Assembly: GCA_938008555.1 (NCBI GenBank)
Contig: CALLKE010000093.1
Location: 9,244 to 73,243 of the forward strand
DNA: 64,000 nucleotides
Direction: 5' to 3'
From: an uncultured Pedobacter sp.
GTDB lineage: Bacteria > Bacteroidota > Bacteroidia > Sphingobacteriales > Sphingobacteriaceae
Position 1 is the first letter of the stretch. The number at the start of each line of letters is the position of its first letter. The notes under the pieces are model-generated. The model worked only from the letters and a program-made list of their open reading frames with translations. It was not told where the DNA came from and ran no database searches. Positions 18,798 to 26,865 of the stretch are shown piece by piece. The translations under genes and the position numbers were made by a program.

Positions 18798-19366
18798 CAT
18801 TTAGGTGTTTGGGACTCTGTAGTACCTTTTTCGAAGAAAAAAATAAGATCTGACCTATTAGATGCATTAGACCTAGTTGATGCATTAGACGCATTAGACC
18901 TAGTTGACGCATTAGACGCATTAGACCTAGTTGATGCATTAGACCCACTACGTGAACGTTGAGTATTACCAGCTGCAAGATGATGGAAATTAGACCCATC
19001 TCGAGAGGGAGAGGGAAACCTATACCTGCCTCGAGAATACACTTCCTTATCTGACACGGGTATTTCTGACGGAGCCGTACTTTTATATCGCGATGGTTTC
19101 TCATTAGGAGGTATCACTTTAAAATCAGCTAGGTCTCCAGGAGGTAATGGATTTCGTGTGCCAATACATTGTTTCTTCTTAAAATCCGAAGATTCTGGGG
19201 ATTTCGGTGGAGAAGAGGGTTTTGAAGGTCTTGGCGGATGAGGACCTCCCGAAGTTGATGCAGCTGAAACTGGTTGAGGTGGAACCATGAGTGCTTCCTT
19301 TTGACAGGAAGTGCCCAATAATCCGATAAGTACAAGGCTACACGAAAATTTTAAATAGTGTTGCAT
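18797..19366 (-). CDS. Short variable lipoprotein, family member 4, with NASTRSNAS repeats
   Basis: A 189-residue protein with the family N-terminus (MQHYLKFSCSLVLIGLLGTS, lipobox Cys21, QKEALMVPPQPVSAASTSG) and a proline-rich linker HPPRPSKPSSPPKSPE. Residues about 142-168 are three exact nine-residue repeats, NASTRSNAS, encoded by a 27-bp tandem repeat. The tail TTESQTPK is the clearest family C-terminal motif. The middle has no resemblance to members 1-3. Such hydrophilic, repetitive sequence is probably disordered and surface-facing, which is inference. A promoter block like that of member 1 lies at 19413. Confidence 0.75.
   Translation of the reverse strand: MQHYLKFSCSLVLIGLLGTSCQKEALMVPPQPVSAASTSGGPHPPRPSKPSSPPKSPESSDFKKKQCIGTRNPLPPGDLADFKVIPPNEKPSRYKSTAPSEIPVSDKEVYSRGRYRFPSPSRDGSNFHHLAAGNTQRSRSGSNASTRSNASNASTRSNASNASTRSNASNRSDLIFFFEKGTTESQTPK
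18864..18944. repeat. Tandem repeat, 3 x 27 bp, inside lipoprotein member 4
   Basis: Each 27-bp unit is built of 9-bp parts: GCATTAGAC, CTAGTTGAY, GCATTAGAC. The three units are identical apart from one C/T change. The length is a multiple of three, so gain or loss of units keeps the reading frame. Confidence 0.9.
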
Positions 19367-19412
19367 AAATCTGCAATTAGATTGATTAAGAAAACAATTA
19401 ATTAATAAGTTG

Positions 19413-19445
19413 CAATTATACTAGCAAAAAATGAAAATCACACAA
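19413..19445 (-). promoter_or_regulatory. Family promoter block upstream of lipoprotein member 4
   Basis: TATAATTG on the minus strand at 19413-19420, preceded by CTAG and a T-run as in the other family copies. The nearest TTG (19443-19445) is 22 bases upstream, slightly long. The similarity to the other blocks continues toward the start codon (TTATTAATTAATT). Confidence 0.45.
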
Positions 19446-19518
19446 GAAAGCAAGAAGAATACTAAAATTTAAAACAAGCAACGATCATTTAAATTAAAAG
19501 AGTATTTTAAACACTTGT

Positions 19519-22500
19519 CTACTTCACACAGAACTGCTCTGATAACCACAAGCCATTTGGTAATCGTACTCGCAACGCATAAGTAAAATTTTTATCTAAT
19601 AGTCCACCATCAAGTGCAACTATTCGACCCTTCTCAACCTTTAAAATTTCCCCTTTGCTTATCAGCATTGAAGACATAACCCTATACAGCTCTGCTTCTA
19701 TTTTACTAATAGGCTCTTCTATATTCTCTATTAAAAATTTGATAGTATTTTCTTCAACACAGTTGGGTACAATTATTAATTTAAATGCTTTAGCTGGAGC
19801 CAAAGTGGGGGTATCAGAAGAGACTTCGTCTTGCTGTTCTTCAGCTGAAGTAGTTGTTGAAGTCGTTGAACTTGAATCCTCACTCGAAGGAGGACTTATA
19901 GGAACAATAAAGGGCTCAGAATCTGGTGAATAGTCAGTCGATTTTCGTGTAGAACTACAAATCGCTTTAATACGAGCTACCCGTCTAATATTCTTGTCTG
20001 TGTAATCAAAAAAATCAGGAATAACATCCGTTACCATCCGATTTTTGGTTAATGCACCATTCTTATCCACAGCATAACGCTGAACCAAATTTCCGTATCG
20101 CTTTTCCACATGATCCCACGAATCTGTTTCTTTTTTAACTTCTATATCATACCCGTCATAGAAATTTCCACTGTGTTTTAGTCTATACTCAAGCTCACCA
20201 ACTGCATTGATATAAACTTCTGGAGCTTCTGGAACAGTACATGGTTTAGAATATACAAATATTGTTTGCGCACCACGGCCATACACAGTACATTCAGGGG
20301 TAACACGAAACGACACTTTAGCCTCATTGCCTAAATACTCATAGGTTAGTCCAATACGTTCCTCTTCAAAAGGGTGGACTCCAGTTCCAAAGACGGTCAT
20401 TTCCTTTCTTGCATCTTCAAATGTCTGATCACCTACAGCATACTCCACTTTATATCGAGTTGCACCAGTAGGTGGCTCCCCCCATTCAATTGTAACACCC
20501 CCACCTAGTTTAGGAGTTGCCTTAAAGCTATTCGATGGTATTACACACGGCTTATAATCGAAGGTGTACTTCTCAGAAGGTTCCGACCACTCTGATAATG
20601 TTCCGCATCTGTATTGAACTTCGACAGTATAGGTTCCGTATGGATATGAATCAAATGCCAAATCTGGTGTTTCACGAAGTGGTTCCCCATTTACATAATT
20701 TCTTCGTTGTAAATCTGGATAAAACACCCTATTTAGACTTGTGTTAACTAGCTTTAGTTTGCTTTCTGTTGCACTTGCTGGAATATCAAACGAAAAATTT
20801 GACGTCACTCTGCCCTCATGTCTGATAAAGGACTGTGTCATATTAATTGGAACTGGAGAGCAATGCGTCGGCACATTAATCTGCTTCCATAATGGATTAG
20901 CGGGGTCACCATACTTAATTTCACCATTCAGGATATATACGACATAGTTTTGGATAGCAATATCAGTAATTCCACCTGTTTTAATAAACGTGGGCATGGA
21001 ATTGATTAAGCTATTGTCCACATTTCGTGACGATAGCTCCGCTCTATAATTATTGATGTAATTAGATAACACTCTATCCGACTTAAAAATATACTTCACA
21101 TAGTTTTCTATGGTCTGCTCCCCCTCTTCTTTGTGTTGATTTTTAAAGGCCGCATCATCAATATATCGTCCTAGGTAGTTTGGTGATTGATCATTCGGAT
21201 CTCCATAGCAATAGCGTATGGTAGGATAAAAAGGAACATAAACTGTTTTAAAATAAGGCATAGGAGGCCCCTCTCTCCTCACCTGTTCCATATGTTCTTG
21301 ATTAGTCATTTTGCTATGGTCGTTTCTAAGACTTAATGAACTAGATTCCTGTGCTTCTATCCCCGTTGTCTTTGAATGTGTGTAATCATAATGCCCACTT
21401 ATTGCAATGCTAAGATTTTTTTCTACTGTGGCAATAAAATTATTGCCAGCTCTAAGTGATAAGCCTGCTTGAACCGTTAAACTACCTCCTGCCGCATGTT
21501 GAGAGAGGTCTGAGGAATGACTTCTATCTACTTTTCCTCTTTCGTCAACTCTTGACGTCGCAATTGTTGCACCTGTTGTAATGCTGTTATTTACTGTCTC
21601 AGAATGTCCATAGTATAATTCACGGCTTTCCCCTGCCCTATAAGTTGTAGTAGCCCAATAATGATGCGGGTTGTCTTTTAATGGAATCCAGAGCGATATA
21701 ATGTCTGATTTTTTCGTTTCCTGGCTTTCATTCAGCTTAGCGTATGCTTCATTAGTGGAAATACTAACGAGTTGGCCATTTTTTATTGCTTGCAAATTAC
21801 AGTCTATCCAAAAACCATTGATTGCCTTAGGCGACTTAAAGGTTTCTGTTTCGATGATCGATTTTACTTGTCCATTTTCATCCAGGTACAGTACAGGATC
21901 TTTAGGCAGTGTTAGCACCCTATTTCTTTCCGTTAATACATTCACATTTTTCAACAAGATCAGGTTTAGTGATAAAGCAGGTATACAATGATCTGCAGTC
22001 GCTGTTATTTCTAGCTCTTTCTTGGCTTTGCTTGTAATATTTTTCAAATCCAGCTCCACCATTTTCTCATCATGATCTTCTACCGGATCGATGGTTATTG
22101 ATTTAATTGGATTATTAATCTCACTCAAACCACTTCCTGTATAGGAAAGCTTTATTTGAACTGGTTTATTTAATGGACGATCAACAGGTTTTCCAATTTT
22201 TACTTTAAGTGAAATCACTTGTCCTCCTTTGATCTCAATAGGTGTTACTTGCCCCCCTTTTATTTCAGTAAGTACATGCTTGTTGTTTTTTACTAATACA
22301 CTTAAATCAAGTGGCAGTTTGGCCAAATCAATCGATACTAAATCGGAGGATATGAAATTATCTGCGCTTGCCGATAATGTGATTTTTTTTGCCTGATCAC
22401 TATTTTTTTTCATAGCAATAACAAACGTGACTTCGTCTTGTCCTTTCTTGATCTCAATATTTCTTACTTGAGTAATATAATCCACATCTCCACCATAAGT

Positions 22501-24978
22501 AAGTTTGATTGGAATTGGTGCTAAATCATTCACTAATGTTTTTGGAATTTTTATAGTGGCTGATACCGATTCACCAGCGTATAATCTTGTACTTGTTGTA
22601 TTTAAATGAAGCTTTGTCACATTTGATTGAAGAATATGAACCTTCAGCAATTCAACCCTATCAACATCAGCAGCTTGAGCAGTTATCTGGAGCATCTTAT
22701 CACCATCTACCGCTTTGTTCAACGTAACTTGGAATGTAGCCTCCTTGCTGCTTCCAGAGATTTGTATTGGTGTGGTTCTTTTAACAACAAGGCCTGCTCC
22801 ATCTCCACTATAAATAGGTGTAATCGTAGTCGAAGCTAAATTGCTCTCACCACAATTAAAAATAGTAGCCTTCACTGGAAAGGATGCGCCACCATATGTT
22901 TTCAATACATGATTTGTACTTGATACCGCAGATGTTTCCCCGCTTGACTTACGTATAGTCATATCCAATGGATTCGAATCACGAAAGTTTGATGCTATTA
23001 TTGATAGTTGAGTTGTTCGATCATCACCATAATTTTTTTTGGCAACGAGATTAAATGACAATTCATTTTTTCCGGCCTCTACGACCAAAGGATATTCAAG
23101 CGGTTCGAAAATATCCTGTATCTGCTTACCTCCATCACAAGTGATTGTGACTGGAAGAGAGACCGTACTATTTTGTGGAAGTTTTACCGTGACCAAAAAA
23201 GGTACGCCACCATTTATTTCTGTGGCATCTGCACTTAATGCGATTTGTGGCGCATCCGATGCACACACAGTAATATTTAAAGGAGCGGATGCCTTGAAAT
23301 GATCTGCTGCACTTACTGAAAGTGTACGTATCTGATCACCACCCGTCACTTCAGCTACAGGAACATCAAATATCACATGGTTACTATCTTCATCGATAAA
23401 TTTCGTTTCGGTGATGCTCGCTCCTCCCAGGTTATGAATAAGTACGACGGGCGTTTTAGCTAACGTATTTTTACGTTCTGCCGGAACACCAATTTTAACT
23501 GCAATAGTCCCCCCACCACGTATTCTTTTATCTTTCTCGGCAACACTCAACTCGAATGAATGCGTATCCGATGAAAGTATCATCATTTCAAAATTCTCGG
23601 AAGCTTGAAAATGATCTGAAGTGCTTGCTGATACAATCAATTTTTGATCAACACTACTCACAACTTTATCAACAGGAATTTCAAATACAGTCTCATTTTT
23701 TTCAATACCTATCGAATTAATCAAACTGTGTTTGGTATCTCCCAAACTATACGTAAGCGTAACAGGCGTCGCTGATAAACGACTGATTCGAACAGAGGGT
23801 ATTTTCACTTTCACAGGAATAGTTGATCCGCCATATACCTGATTGTATTTTTCCTCTATTTCTAATTCAAGTGGCTTACCTGATGATAGGATTTCAATCT
23901 CTCTACTAGCAGAAGCTGTAAAATGTTCACCTGCAACAGTGGATATCGTTAAAGTTTGATCTTGATTGCTAACATTTTTCTTAGTCTTGATATCAAATAA
24001 CACCTCATCTTTTCCAGCCTCTATCACTTTGACTTGTTGAGATGAATCTGCTTTACCCAATCTATACGTAAGAGTCACAGGTGTCGCTGCCAGATGATTC
24101 TCTCGACGAGAAGGAAGTTTTACTTTCACGGGAATAGTTATACCACCATAAACCTCATTATAATCTTCTTTTATCTCCAATTCAAATGGTCTACCCGATG
24201 CAAGCACATTAACAGAAACCTGAAAATCTTCCTCTGAATTTATATCTATATCTCCTCTCAACGATGTGTATATCTCGAGTATTTGGTCTTTTCCACTTAT
24301 TTTTTCCACAGGGATATAGCATTTCATTTCTCTGTGCCCTATTGGTATTTTATGGAAAGTGGTCGACGTTACACCCATCAAACTAGTCATCACCATTACT
24401 TCAGTTAGTCCAAAAGTATTTTCACGCCCCTCCGGAATTTTTATCGTAGCTGGAATACCTTCACCACTCTTACCATACACCCCATCTTCATGCTTTTCAT
24501 CTACGGTTAATCGGATTTCAGTTTCATTGAATGAAAGTATATCAACTTTATGGCTATTGGAAAACATATCGTTTGAGGCCGTTTTTGCAACTAAGTTCAG
24601 TGTTTGATCTTCATCAACTTTTGGAATAGAGATACTGACAGTTGCACTACGCATACCCTTCTTGATCACAATAGCAGCACTTCTCGTCCCAGCTCCTGTA
24701 GCATATATATATATTCGGGTATCTACTGAAACCACTGGGTTCTCTTCCAGGATCTTCACCTCAACAGAAAGTTTCTCACCTCCATATATTCCATTTTTAT
24801 ACCTATCATCTAATTTCAATACCAGTTTCGGCTTCTTTGCATAAGGCGTTTCTAATTTAAGCTCACTCAAGCCATCAGAACGGTTATAAACATGATGGGC
24901 CATCTTTGCTTTTGCACTATCTAATAAGAATATGCTGCATAAAGCCACTAACAATAATGCCTTGGAAAATATTTTCAT
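19519..24978 (-). CDS. Large secreted Ig-like repeat protein with C-terminal fibronectin-like region
   Basis: About 1819 residues when started at ATG 24976-24978, which gives a clean signal peptide (MKIFSKALLLVALCSIFLLD...AKA). An upstream in-frame ATG at 25065 would put 29 unsuitable residues before it. Residues about 35-1005 contain some nine divergent repeats of roughly 95-110 residues with the pattern YGGxxxPVKVKIP...LxxTPVTLTY...DxxLxISAxxxDxFxAS, probably Ig-like beta-sandwiches. Residues about 1010-1370 are unrecognised and include a Ser/Thr-rich alternating stretch, GGSLTVQAGLSLRAGNNF, near 1167. Fibronectin III-like modules follow (EWSEPSEKYTFDYKPC, VTIEWGEPPTGATRYKVEY), then an S/T/E-rich linker near 1700 and a short C-terminal domain. 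No T9SS sorting domain is evident. It may be an adhesin or a toxin-like surface protein; the repeats also occur in the genes at 26866 and 28502. Confidence 0.8.
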   Translation of the reverse strand: MKIFSKALLLVALCSIFLLDSAKAKMAHHVYNRSDGLSELKLETPYAKKPKLVLKLDDRYKNGIYGGEKLSVEVKILEENPVVSVDTRIYIYATGAGTRSAAIVIKKGMRSATVSISIPKVDEDQTLNLVAKTASNDMFSNSHKVDILSFNETEIRLTVDEKHEDGVYGKSGEGIPATIKIPEGRENTFGLTEVMVMTSLMGVTSTTFHKIPIGHREMKCYIPVEKISGKDQILEIYTSLRGDIDINSEEDFQVSVNVLASGRPFELEIKEDYNEVYGGITIPVKVKLPSRRENHLAATPVTLTYRLGKADSSQQVKVIEAGKDEVLFDIKTKKNVSNQDQTLTISTVAGEHFTASASREIEILSSGKPLELEIEEKYNQVYGGSTIPVKVKIPSVRISRLSATPVTLTYSLGDTKHSLINSIGIEKNETVFEIPVDKVVSSVDQKLIVSASTSDHFQASENFEMMILSSDTHSFELSVAEKDKRIRGGGTIAVKIGVPAERKNTLAKTPVVLIHNLGGASITETKFIDEDSNHVIFDVPVAEVTGGDQIRTLSVSAADHFKASAPLNITVCASDAPQIALSADATEINGGVPFLVTVKLPQNSTVSLPVTITCDGGKQIQDIFEPLEYPLVVEAGKNELSFNLVAKKNYGDDRTTQLSIIASNFRDSNPLDMTIRKSSGETSAVSSTNHVLKTYGGASFPVKATIFNCGESNLASTTITPIYSGDGAGLVVKRTTPIQISGSSKEATFQVTLNKAVDGDKMLQITAQAADVDRVELLKVHILQSNVTKLHLNTTSTRLYAGESVSATIKIPKTLVNDLAPIPIKLTYGGDVDYITQVRNIEIKKGQDEVTFVIAMKKNSDQAKKITLSASADNFISSDLVSIDLAKLPLDLSVLVKNNKHVLTEIKGGQVTPIEIKGGQVISLKVKIGKPVDRPLNKPVQIKLSYTGSGLSEINNPIKSITIDPVEDHDEKMVELDLKNITSKAKKELEITATADHCIPALSLNLILLKNVNVLTERNRVLTLPKDPVLYLDENGQVKSIIETETFKSPKAINGFWIDCNLQAIKNGQLVSISTNEAYAKLNESQETKKSDIISLWIPLKDNPHHYWATTTYRAGESRELYYGHSETVNNSITTGATIATSRVDERGKVDRSHSSDLSQHAAGGSLTVQAGLSLRAGNNFIATVEKNLSIAISGHYDYTHSKTTGIEAQESSSLSLRNDHSKMTNQEHMEQVRREGPPMPYFKTVYVPFYPTIRYCYGDPNDQSPNYLGRYIDDAAFKNQHKEEGEQTIENYVKYIFKSDRVLSNYINNYRAELSSRNVDNSLINSMPTFIKTGGITDIAIQNYVVYILNGEIKYGDPANPLWKQINVPTHCSPVPINMTQSFIRHEGRVTSNFSFDIPASATESKLKLVNTSLNRVFYPDLQRRNYVNGEPLRETPDLAFDSYPYGTYTVEVQYRCGTLSEWSEPSEKYTFDYKPCVIPSNSFKATPKLGGGVTIEWGEPPTGATRYKVEYAVGDQTFEDARKEMTVFGTGVHPFEEERIGLTYEYLGNEAKVSFRVTPECTVYGRGAQTIFVYSKPCTVPEAPEVYINAVGELEYRLKHSGNFYDGYDIEVKKETDSWDHVEKRYGNLVQRYAVDKNGALTKNRMVTDVIPDFFDYTDKNIRRVARIKAICSSTRKSTDYSPDSEPFIVPISPPSSEDSSSTTSTTTSAEEQQDEVSSDTPTLAPAKAFKLIIVPNCVEENTIKFLIENIEEPISKIEAELYRVMSSMLISKGEILKVEKGRIVALDGGLLDKNFTYALRVRLPNGLWLSEQFCVK

Positions 24979-25308
24979 ATATAATTTGATTTTTTGCGAT
25001 GAAACACTGATGGACCACTTATGAAAAAAAGAGATCGAAATTGAATATAGACTTACAAGAAACACGCCTAATTTTAAGCCAAGAGTATTTTATTGAATTA
25101 GAAATATCATGTGAAGGATTTAAGCTCATCGGCTAAAGTCTATTGGTTATTTTTCCAACGATTTACGCCACGTCAATCTTTTCAAGCATCAGAATGTATA
25201 CCATCAATTGCACACCCTGATGGTATTAGTTTAGCTGAAAAAATTGAGATTGAATAGCTCTCATATTTCTTGGACCTACCCTTTTACTTAGGTGTCTGAG
25301 AATCATTT

Positions 25309-25692
25309 TTAGGAGAGGGGATATAAATCAAAAATTTCATTTAATATATCAGCACTGGATATTCGACGAATACTAGAATTAGACCCACTAGAATTAAGCG
25401 AAACACTACCAGGCTTTTGAGTATAAACAGTAGCATTTTTATTAGCAGCATTTGTATTAATGGCAATCATGAGCACAGCCATTTTATGAGTACCATCAGC
25501 TAAGCTCTCTACGGTTTTATTTTTTTTACTTCCATTAGGCCTGCTGGATTTTGAAGGCTTACCACAAGAACTACCCGAATTTGAAACAGCTGGAACTGGT
25601 TTTTCAGGATTAATCGTTCCCTCTTTTTTACAAGCGGCACCTAATATACCCACAAGAGAGATAGTGCATAAAAATTTGAAACAGTATTGCAT
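25309..25692 (-). CDS. Short variable lipoprotein, family member 5 (3' end frameshifted)
   Basis: A 127-residue protein with the family N-terminus (MQYCFKFLCTISLVGILGAA, lipobox Cys21, KKEGTINPEKPVPAVSNSG). The middle is Lys/Ser/Asn-rich and unlike its siblings. The frame ends at LYPLS (stop 25309-25311), but shifting by one base shortly before the stop gives SPKNDSQTPK followed by a stop at 25284-25286, which is the family tail seen in member 4. A one-base indel therefore seems to have replaced the original C-terminus. The promoter block upstream is the best of the set. Function unknown. Confidence 0.7.
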   Translation of the reverse strand: MQYCFKFLCTISLVGILGAACKKEGTINPEKPVPAVSNSGSSCGKPSKSSRPNGSKKNKTVESLADGTHKMAVLMIAINTNAANKNATVYTQKPGSVSLNSSGSNSSIRRISSADILNEIFDLYPLS

Positions 25693-25736
25693 GATTTTAC
25701 AATTAGATTGATTAAAATAAATTCATTAATAAACTG

Positions 25737-25768
25737 CAATTATACTAGTAGTAGAATAAGAATACAAA
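25737..25768 (-). promoter_or_regulatory. Family promoter block upstream of lipoprotein member 5
   Basis: On the minus strand: TTTG at 25765-25768, a 20-base spacer, then TATAATTG at 25737-25744. This fits the Bacteroidota TTTG-N19-21-TAnnTTTG layout with one mismatch. The start codon is 45 bases downstream. Confidence 0.6.
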
Positions 25769-25883
25769 CATAATTAGATGATAAATATGAGACAACATAA
25801 TAAGAATATGATATTAAAATAAGAAACAAATAATTAAGCTATGATACATCTCTACCCTTCGACTAAAAAGGCTTAGAGATGAG

Positions 25884-25929
25884 AGTAAAAGAATGGCCCC
25901 AAGAATTTTCTTGGGGCCATTCTTTTACT
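25884..25929 (-). terminator. Hairpin with 22-bp perfect arms ending a decayed lipoprotein gene
   Basis: Arms 25884-25905 and 25908-25929 are exact reverse complements with a two-base centre. The arm core AAGAATGGCCCCAAGAA resembles the palindromes at 17530 and 18756. It covers the stop codon (25925-25927) of the remnant described next. Confidence 0.75.
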
Positions 25930-26035
25930 TTGAATTTTGAGGGAGTCCAACTCCAATAGGAGTTGTGGTTCTTTTAATCATCTGAAAGGACAAGACAGTT
26001 TTTTCAACTCTTGCTTTTTTACGTTGTTCAACTTC
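25925..26035 (-). pseudogene. Decayed 3' end of a seventh family lipoprotein
   Basis: On the minus strand a frame of about 37 codons ends in PIGVGLPQNSK and a stop, resembling the tail GVGTPQRPK of member 3. It is followed by a family-type terminator hairpin at the same relative position. No lipobox or signal peptide exists upstream; the frame runs into an inverted repeat and a stop at 26075-26077. I read it as the remaining C-terminus of a lost paralogue. The match is short, so this is tentative. Confidence 0.4.
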
Positions 26036-26075
26036 GGTTGTGTTTTTAAATGTATGATAGTTTAAAAACACAACC
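26036..26075. repeat. Inverted repeat with 15-bp perfect arms
   Basis: GGTTGTGTTTTTAAA (26036-26050) pairs exactly with TTTAAAAACACAACC (26061-26075) around a ten-base loop. It is 222 bases past the stop of member 6 and could terminate that transcript, or mark the deletion junction that truncated the remnant gene. Confidence 0.7.
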
Positions 26076-26296
26076 TATTAAAAATTATACGAGGCTGAAT
26101 ATAAATTTCCAGCACTTAAGACAAATGCTCTTCTAACCTGATATCCCCCAATGACTAGTGGATGCGAACCCATCTACATATTGTAGATACTTTAAGATTC
26201 ACATCACCAAGCTATGATTCTCGCAAAAATTGAATCCAATAGTCTCTAGCCTCATTTAAATTTTAGTAAAAAACAGCTATGCATTTCTTAAAATTT

Positions 26297-26662
26297 TCAC
26301 ACGGATACACTAAGTGATTTCTTACCGCTAGAAGTAGGCCTTTGAGTCGTAGTAGTTGAGTAGGTGGTTGATGACTTGTCTTTTTGGGGGCCAAAATTTC
26401 CTTTAGGGTTCTGAAGCATAATCTTTTTAGCACTATCTGTTATATAAGGGGTGGATGATTTTTTTGAGTTCTTCGGATCATTCGACTTTGACCTATCACC
26501 TCTTGGCTCAGCCGACCTTGCCCTACTACTCTGAGACCCACCCGAAGTTGAAGCAATCGAAGCTGGCTGCTCTGGAGTAATCACTCCTTCCTTTTTGCAA
26601 GCAATAGCTAATAATCCAATAATAGAAAGACCAAATAAAGATTTCAAATAATGATGTTGCAT
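26297..26662 (-). CDS. Short variable lipoprotein, family member 6
   Basis: A 121-residue protein with the family N-terminus (MQHHYLKSLFGLSIIGLLAI, lipobox Cys22, KKEGVITPEQPASIASTSGG). A Ser/Arg/Lys/Asp-rich linker (GGSQSSRARSAEPRGDRSKS) is followed by a short unrecognised region containing SAKKIMLQNPKGNFG. Near the end TTQRPTSSGKK resembles the QxPK tail but is extended by KSLSVSV, perhaps through loss of the original stop. The promoter block lies at 26706. Predicted acylated and exported; function unknown. Confidence 0.72.
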   Translation of the reverse strand: MQHHYLKSLFGLSIIGLLAIACKKEGVITPEQPASIASTSGGSQSSRARSAEPRGDRSKSNDPKNSKKSSTPYITDSAKKIMLQNPKGNFGPQKDKSSTTYSTTTTQRPTSSGKKSLSVSV

Positions 26663-26705
26663 GATGTTAAAATATAAATCGATTAAAAAAATAATTAATA
26701 AGTTG

Positions 26706-26736
26706 CAATTATACTAGTAAAGAATAAAAATTCTAA
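26706..26736 (-). promoter_or_regulatory. Family promoter block upstream of lipoprotein member 6
   Basis: TATAATTG on the minus strand at 26706-26713, preceded by ACTAG as at member 5. The -33 position has TTAG (26733-26736, 19-base spacer) in place of TTTG. Confidence 0.45.
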
Positions 26737-26865
26737 TAGAAGAATATGAGAATATTATATTTTCACAATTAGAAATTGATAATCAAATAGGGTATCCTGT
26801 TTGTTTCAGATATCCAACAGCATAGATACACTGTCCAGAACTAGCTCAACAAAAAATACACTGTG

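Larger units (their letters stand above)
25693..26296. other. 604-base region holding a promoter, a terminator, a gene remnant and a hairpin
   Basis: Contains the promoter block of member 5 (25737-25768), a strong hairpin (25884-25929), a decayed lipoprotein 3' end (25925-26035), a second long inverted repeat (26036-26075), and about 220 further bases in which I see nothing. Confidence 0.6.

Noticed and set aside
25111..25257. Plus-strand frame of 48 codons starting with GTG (tail DGISLAEKIEIE)
   Set aside because: No ribosome-binding context, homology or neighbour supports it; frames of this length arise by chance in AT-rich DNA.
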